DNA from: Drechslerella dactyloides | Taxonomy: Eukaryota > Ascomycota > Orbiliomycetes > Orbiliales > Orbiliaceae | Direction: 5' to 3' | Assembly (NCBI GenBank): GCA_020064725.1 | Contig: JAGTWJ010000017.1 | Location: forward strand, 2,232,001-2,296,000 | Length of the DNA stretch: 64,000 bases | Shown here: positions 58,111 to 64,000 of the stretch, one piece after another | Numbering within the stretch: position 1 is the first letter of the stretch | Layout of the letters: each line of letters begins with the position of its first letter | Translations under genes and position numbers: made by a program | The notes under the pieces: model-generated | The model's database searches: none | Seen by the model: only the letters and a program-made list of their open reading frames with translations | What the model was told of the DNA's origin: nothing

Positions 58111-60504
58111 TCATTCGTGAGGTGAATTACTTCCTCCATCGATCCTGCTCGGAGCAAGTCGTTGAACGCCAACGTTGGCGTCGTGTAACCGAGTGACAGA
58201 GCCGGCCCTATCGCCCGGAATGCCTCTCTCGGCGAGGTCCATTGATCCTGCAGGATCGTCCGATAATGATCGTCGGTCCATGTACGAGGATCGAAACCAC
58301 GTGACAATCCAAAGAGCAAAGCTCGTTGTAAGCGGAAGGACTGTGATGAAGTTGTAGTGATCGGGGTCGACGGTCTTGACGATGGGCAACAATGCAAATG
58401 AGATGAGTATGGTGCAAAAGACAGACTCTCGAACCAGATGCCCTTCCTGAAAACAGGTAAATCCGAAGCGTACGGCCAGTATTGCCCATAGGATAAAAGC
58501 GCTAAACAATAATTCCGTTAGGGAACGTTCGATTCTGAAGTATTTCTCTTATATGAAACTAGAATGTAACTTACGTGTGTTCGACTAACGGCGATGCCTT
58601 CGCGTCCAGGCCGAAGAGGCAGACGAGGATGGAGGCAAAGCCCATCGCCAGGCCGACCATCCAATTTTTGGCCTGCACTACCCATGCCGCGCATGTCAAA
58701 AATAGAGATAGGGTTGCGACCCATAGCAAAGTTATCCCGATGTCAAAGCCGGAACCGTGGCTTGTGTCACCCGCAGCCGTGTCTGACGGCGTGGAATGGT
58801 TTTGCGCGGATACAACGGTCGCCAACAATGGAGTGAGGAAAAGCGATAACTTCGATGTTTCTTGCGAACGTTGTGTTTTAGGAGCGGCAACAATGCCACA
58901 ACATGCAGCTACAATGTTGATGATAGATATGAACTGCTTTCGGTGTGAGCAGATAATCTTTCGTAGAAGCGAAGACGAGGAGTTAGACGGGTACGTACTG
59001 GCGATGACCATCCAGAAAGGAGGGCCTCGGCGATAGAAGGTATCCTGGTGTTCATCGACATTGTGGTGTTGTTGGTCTTGTCACCAGCACCGAATGTGGT
59101 ACCCTCCAAGAGGCTCCATTGCCACCGACCCATACCATCAAAACTACTGGCAGTCCCGCTGTAGTTTGTAGTCGGTCTGCCCCTGTCATCTTCGCGTATG
59201 GCATTGTCGTAACGTGTGTTCTCCGCCGATCGAGAGGGCCCGAGGGCCAGCGGCCGTTGTCTCTCGACATGCGAGGAGTAGCGAGTGTCAATTCCAGATC
59301 TTTGAGTTCGGCGCGAGACCGTTCGGCGACGTCGGCTTCTTCTCTCAAGCTCATAGCCGCCTTCCCGTACGCGCGTATACGTTGCCAGGCTTTGCTGATG
59401 TCGAGACTGCCTCCCGTAACAAGTATTGACCCCAACACCAGTAACAAGATAAGTACCGAGTCCTTCTAGAACCCTTTCACCCGTCAGGATAAAAGGATCA
59501 GGCACCTCGTTATCGACACCAGAGATAATCTGGGTCATGCACTCGTCGGCAGAGGTTTTCTTGACTCTATCGCTCCCCTGGCTGTTCGGAAAGTCGGTGC
59601 ACTTTAGATTGTGACCGCCGAAAAATGTTCCATCAGCTGGAATGATATCGCCTGGTTCAAGGGAAACAACGTCACCGACAAGGAGGTCATATATAGAGAT
59701 ATTGACTACCCCCCCGGAACGTTGCACCTTGATAGTACGATCTTCTCTCTGCTTATTAAGCTCTGCGAACACTTTGTCCTTCTCCCAATCATTCCACGAG
59801 CCAAACAGGACGACTATTAAAATTGCCACGATCATTGCGATAGGCTCAGTCCAGTCAGGACCAGATTTTATCGAGCGGTCCGGAAGTCGTCGCTGAGGGT
59901 TGTCTGCCTGATATGCTTGGTAGACATTGACGGCGACAAGGAACCCAGCAGCAGCCCAGAGATATACGGATAACCCCGGGACACTATGAACCATGAACCA
60001 GAGGAACCCTTTCGATTCTCGTTCCGGGAGAATATTTCGTCCGTATGTCTTGATTCGGTCGTCAAAACTTTCAGCTTCTGAACCCTTGTCTCCTGATGAG
60101 TGTGACGCGGTTGGAAAAACTTCTCGGCTTGAGGGCCCCCTCGTCTGTCCGGTAAGGTTTGCCTTTCCATCGTCAATTCCGTTGAGATGATCGTTGTGGT
60201 GGTCCAAGGAGAGGCCAAATTCGACATTCGTACGTAATCCGTACTCCAATCCCTTCAAACCACCCAAAGCTCTGAGCGCAGGTAGACTCTTCGGGTTTAT
60301 CATCTTGTTGAGTTGACCAGGGCTGAAAGTAAAGCGGTTATTCTCGATTATAAAGTCGGCTCCGGTCGGTCTCAAAGTCCCTTCGTCGGATTCCTCGACT
60401 CGAGAAATTTCCGACATCGTTCCTGCAGCATATCCTGCCTCAGTCGTCGGCGTTGGACTCTCAAACATGGATAATGTTTGAGGACCCGACGACCCCTCCA
60501 TCAT
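58111..60504 (-). CDS. Catalytically dead PMC1-type Ca2+-ATPase front half fused to a multi-pass membrane domain
   Basis: Three exons join in phase: 60504-58999, 58933-58575 and 58501-58111, giving 751 residues. Residues 58-365 align in order with fungal vacuolar PMC1 (P2B) calcium ATPases: FSPGQLNKMINPKSL (60-74), KTYGRNILPERESKGF (152-167), TM1 (about 175-198), TM2 with AILIVVLFGSWNDWEKDK (227-244), and the actuator domain with LLVGDVVSLEPGDIIPADG (274-292) and VLEGLGTYLVTGVGVN (345-360). The TGES motif is gone (PNSQGSDR at 306-313), and similarity stops at YGR (363-365), just before TM3. There is no DKTG phosphorylation site or ATP-binding domain. An Arg/Ser-rich linker (365-500) leads to about seven hydrophobic segments (503-693) that I do not recognise. 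It cannot pump ions; a regulatory or channel-like role is speculation. Confidence 0.7.
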
Positions 60505-61088
60505 CGGAATTAAAGCCGCCGTGATCGTAAAACTCGAGCCTGATCGCGAAAGTCGTAATTAACACAGGGAAGCGGTGTTGTGAGATGCGTCGTGAAGTAG
60601 CTAGGAGGAGACAGAAAACAATATTCCCGCGTCCTTTGAACCGAAGCTTGGTTCAGTCTCGAACCCAACGTGCGGTGTGGGGATTGAGTCCGGTAAGTAA
60701 GTGTACACTCTACGCCAAGGTAGAGCACAGCCTCATCAGGTTTCCCTCCATATAGAGACGCGTAATGCCCAATCACAGATTGAGATATCATCGTGTCGGC
60801 CAGTCAGAAGCCGGCACCCACCTTCAGCCGCAAGTTTGCCTTGTTTGACGCCTCACCCCTCTTCCTTTTGTTGCCTTTCGGTTCTCATTATTTCCGATAA
60901 CATTGACGCAACAGACCGAGTTCGACCTCGGGATTCACTATCACTACTCCCCATATCGGCTCTACTACGTTGGTTCAGAAAGACAAACTCGAGATCAGAA
61001 GCTCTATAATCAATATTCTTCTATGCAGGCCCGCCTGTTGAGCACAACCCCGACGTCGAGACTATTACTATGCGGACGACATATCGAC
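60505..61088. promoter_or_regulatory. Divergent promoter between two membrane-protein genes
   Basis: The 584 bases separate the starts of the ATPase-like gene (-) and the next membrane-protein gene (+), with no frame that looks coding. A shared control region is plausible from the arrangement alone. Confidence 0.35.
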
Positions 61089-61996
61089 ATGGCCGTCATC
61101 TTTGGTGTTCTGTTGATATTACTATCGCTAAGCTCGTCGACGAGTATAGTGAACTATAAACCCGATTTCGACAGAAGACCCGGATCGCCCGCTAGCTTCC
61201 ACGATCGAGACGAAAGAACTTCTTCTATACCCCGTAAGGAACCCGAATGCTAAATTTTATCTAAAATGTATCGATTGCAGACTAACGTCGCGCTCCAGTA
61301 TCTATTCCCGGAGTCGTATTCGAGCTTTCGCATAACAATGACAACTGCGATGCACACTCAGCCGAACCGCGGGAGATAACCCGGGAGCAGTATGTGGGTT
61401 TATGGTATGAAGCTTCTTTCTTCGAGAGCCATAAGCACGATTTGCAGAAGGCCAGAATCCGGATCAGCGACCTGAGCAAAGCTATGCTGTCGACGCCCGG
61501 TTTAGCCCACCAGATAATTTGCAACTTTTTGCTGGAAATTTCCAAAACGACGAAAGTGGTAGATGCGAATGCGCGATACACCTCGCCACGCGATTCTACC
61601 ATCGTTGCAAAAGGCGGGCTACCACGGCAGCTTCTGGAAACGCTTTCGGATCCCTCACCCCCGATTGTATTAATCGCCTTTGTCGTTTTTATGGCCTCGA
61701 CCGCTGCGTTGTATGGACTGGTTCAAGAGTCCGAAGAGAGACTTCAGACTTCGGTGATTTCTATACTATTTGCTTGGCTCCTGGGGCATGTTCCGACAGG
61801 GATATATTCGGGGGATTGGCTGGGGATGCTCCTGCACTTGCCGTTGGGCTTCAGCGCAGCCGTTTCGATTGTGTGGATTCGGGCATTCATCTCGCGGGAA
61901 AAACCACCCGTGGCTCATTTATCGGAAGATGCGCACTCTCGCGACATCTCCGACAAAGATCATTACACTAGCAACATTTCTTCACTCAAAATATAA
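61089..61996 (+). CDS. Unidentified membrane protein with N-terminal signal/anchor
   Basis: Two exons, 61089-61233 and 61299-61996, join in phase to give 280 residues. The intron has a GTAAGG donor and a GACTAAC branch site before the CTCCAG acceptor. An N-terminal hydrophobic stretch (MAVIFGVLLILLSLSSSTS) looks like a signal peptide. Residues about 30-165 are soluble, with the segment EQYVGLWYEASFFESHKHD and helices. Three hydrophobic helices follow (IVLIAFVVFMASTAALYGL, VISILFAWLLGHVPTGIY, MLLHLPLGFSAAVSIVWI), ending in a charged tail. No family is recognised. An in-frame ATG at 61024 would lengthen the N-terminus and weaken the signal peptide. It is divergent from the ATPase-derived membrane gene, which may mean they are co-regulated. 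Confidence 0.55.
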
Positions 61997-64000
61997 CTGT
62001 TCTACTTGATTCAATGAATTTTATGCGATATCTTGTACATCGCCCAAGCTTACGGTCGGACCTGTTTACTGCTATGTTTTTTGAAGCTTAATTTCCCATT
62101 CGATGTATTCGTTATACCACGCAGCTCAGGCGCGAGCTATGCAACTTTAGCTTACAAGACCAATTCAAACCATATATGAATATATATCGGTCGTTGTTAA
62201 TTGTGGATCAAGGCCGGCTATAACAAAAGATATGGGATTCCCTACTGTTGTATTCGTAGTTAGATCTATATCTATAGAACCTGGAAACATATGATTATGA
62301 TTATGATATTGGACTGGTATACTATATAAAAATACAGCGAGCAGGACACAAGATGAAAGATAGAGCAAAGGAATCAAGTAAAATCACTTTCTCACCTTAC
62401 CCTTACACACAAGCATGCAAGCAAACAAGCAGGTCCAGCCCCAAGCTATCTGATAATAATTCAAAATAATAATAAATTCAAATTTATTACTAGGGAGGAT
62501 CTGCTGGCACACCCAAAATACAAAAGTGTGCCCAATTGATTGTCTCGCAAGCCAGACGCCTCCTGAGTGATTTTCACAAATAAAGATTTTGTGTGATAAG
62601 GTACCTCCCAGGAAAATCAAAATAATTATAGACAAAAACGCTGTCGCTATTATTATAGGAGAACCGAAGTCCGCATATATCCTGTCAAAATAAGACATAG
62701 CAGAGTACCATTATCAAGAACCATGCCCTTATATAACCAAGATATATCAGAAAGGTAAAGCACCTAAATTTTTTGATATCAAAATATATGGTTTCAAGTA
62801 GTAGCGGTGCTGCTGTTGCAGTCCCGTATTTGCGACAGGAGGTTGATTTGTGTATCGACATTCCGACATACTGGATGAATATTAACTCGCCACCTAAAGC
62901 CTAAAGCAACGAGCATGCATGCGTGTCGGCCGTATGTGATTATTGTAATTATATTGGAAACAGGCAACGAAACAATCTTTGAAGAGATGACTGGCACTTG
63001 CCAGCAATCCATGCTGCTCACTTTTGCTTGTCCTATGATCCAGACAAGCTGTATAATGGCCATGATCCGCTTGAGAATCCTGCAAATACGCTCCGTTGCT
63101 TGTTCACGTCGTGCTTTTAATATCAGTCATCGATACGTCGATATTGATAGTCTTGTTGGTCCTCCATATAAATTGTGCTATACTTTAGTATTATATTGAA
63201 TTGTATATATATACCCATTTTATTGTAATTGCGCGTGGACACAATCGTTTCGTTACATATTCGTCCTCTTTATGCCATGTAGTCCATATGCATCTGGCCT
63301 GTGTAAGCTAGCATCTCGAATGGGTGTCTGATTCACTAGATGAATGGACACGGAAAAAAAAAATACTTTGTGGGAAAGGTTGGATATTTGGAAATCGTTG
63401 TATGTGATTAGATCATTAATTCGTCGTGAACTTTTCGATTAGTACGCGGTTTCTATCGGTTTTAATACTGATATTGATTATAACTTCTTACAGTGTCCGG
63501 ACCGCGTTTTCACAGTTCAATTTCAAAAATGGAGATATAACAGTTTAACTCTCTAGAACGGTCGATATCATCATTTGTAGACGTCAACACTTCCCCCTGT
63601 ATAATCCTTACTTTATACCAGCAAACGCATTTTCTTGGAAAACAGAAGATAGAGGGATTCAAAATATTTATTTGTCCCTGAAGAAAACATATGGAGCATA
63701 GAGCATCTAATTCATGAGACAGCCCATTCACGCCGGAAAAATTTTCAAGGATATTTGGAGAGTAGAGCTGTGAGTAGAAGCTTGTTAGTCGCAAGCGGCT
63801 ATAAATACCGATTGAGGTCCCGACAAATCAATCGAATCGATAGAAGTTTCGTTCCAGACGCAGAATCCACGGATCCATCAAAACCATGTCTCGGAACAGG
63901 ATCAAACCCTATCAGATATCGATAGAACAACAGGGATTCAGAACGGCGTTGTCCCTCAATTCCACAACCTATGGAAAATGCCAATTTTTTCCCCTCGAGG
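61997..64000. other. AT-rich right end, 2 kb
   Basis: AT-rich DNA with no supported gene. Minus-strand frames at 62384-62698 and 63799-63984 lack convincing coding signals; the second could be a 3' exon of a gene entering from beyond the edge. A 19-base string at 62543-62561 is shared with 553-571. Confidence 0.45.
62543..62561. repeat. 19-base dispersed repeat, copy 2
   Basis: The string TCTCGCAAGCCAGACGCCT occurs identically here and at 553-571, in the same orientation, 62 kb apart in otherwise unlike AT-rich DNA. A chance match of this length in a 64-kb window is unlikely (order of one per cent). Confidence 0.6.

Noticed and set aside
62384..62698. Hydrophobic minus-strand frame of about 104 codons
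   Set aside because: AT-rich DNA gives Ile/Phe-rich frames by chance; it includes the dispersed 19-base repeat and has no partner exons.
63799..63984. Possible last exon of a gene entering from the right edge (minus strand)
   Set aside because: No ATG and no recognisable motif; the window ends before it could be tested.

Overview
The window is nuclear DNA of a filamentous ascomycete (Pezizomycotina). The evidence is 45-75 nt GT-AG introns with fungal-type branch sites, housekeeping genes in fungal form (LOS1, VPS5, CCR4, PRI2, PDX1, APE4), a fungal-only DUF2457 gene, C/T-rich leaders before start codons and many tetranucleotide microsatellites. Class cannot be fixed from the sequence. Gene spacing is loose, with one 9.4 kb stretch lacking a credible gene. 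No tRNA, rRNA, CRISPR or intact transposon was seen. Exon boundaries were derived by hand; reading phase was checked across the junctions of the multi-exon models.

Layout. 1-3 kb: the last codons of a plus-strand gene, then a four-exon minus-strand gene with a degenerate HNH-nuclease-like core. 5-23 kb: a conserved housekeeping block: BCAS3-like WD40 protein (+), then tRNA exportin LOS1, sorting nexin VPS5 and deadenylase CCR4 (all -). 24-27 kb: AT-richer DNA with a minisatellite and a cytoplasmic-looking trypsin-fold protease. 27.8-33.4 kb: a SAM methyltransferase and the pyruvate dehydrogenase E3-binding protein (+), convergent with DNA primase large subunit (-), whose promoter has a palindromic MluI cell-cycle box. 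33.4-45 kb: sparse, with two small candidate genes. 45-52 kb: DUF2457 protein and an F-box-like protein (+), convergent with aspartyl aminopeptidase (-).

52-64 kb is the accessory end and the most interesting part. It holds a second HNH-like paralogue whose last intron appears to be a decayed tandem copy of its own exon; a Kex2-type small cysteine-rich secreted protein; and a gene whose first half is a PMC1-type calcium ATPase that lost its TGES motif, ends exactly before TM3, and continues into an unrelated multi-pass membrane domain. That last gene is divergent from a second unknown membrane protein.

The housekeeping genes do not form a pathway: they serve tRNA export, endosomal retromer, mRNA decay, mitochondrial pyruvate oxidation, DNA replication and peptide turnover. 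The two ends of the window look like lineage-specific, fast-evolving sequence flanking a conserved core.
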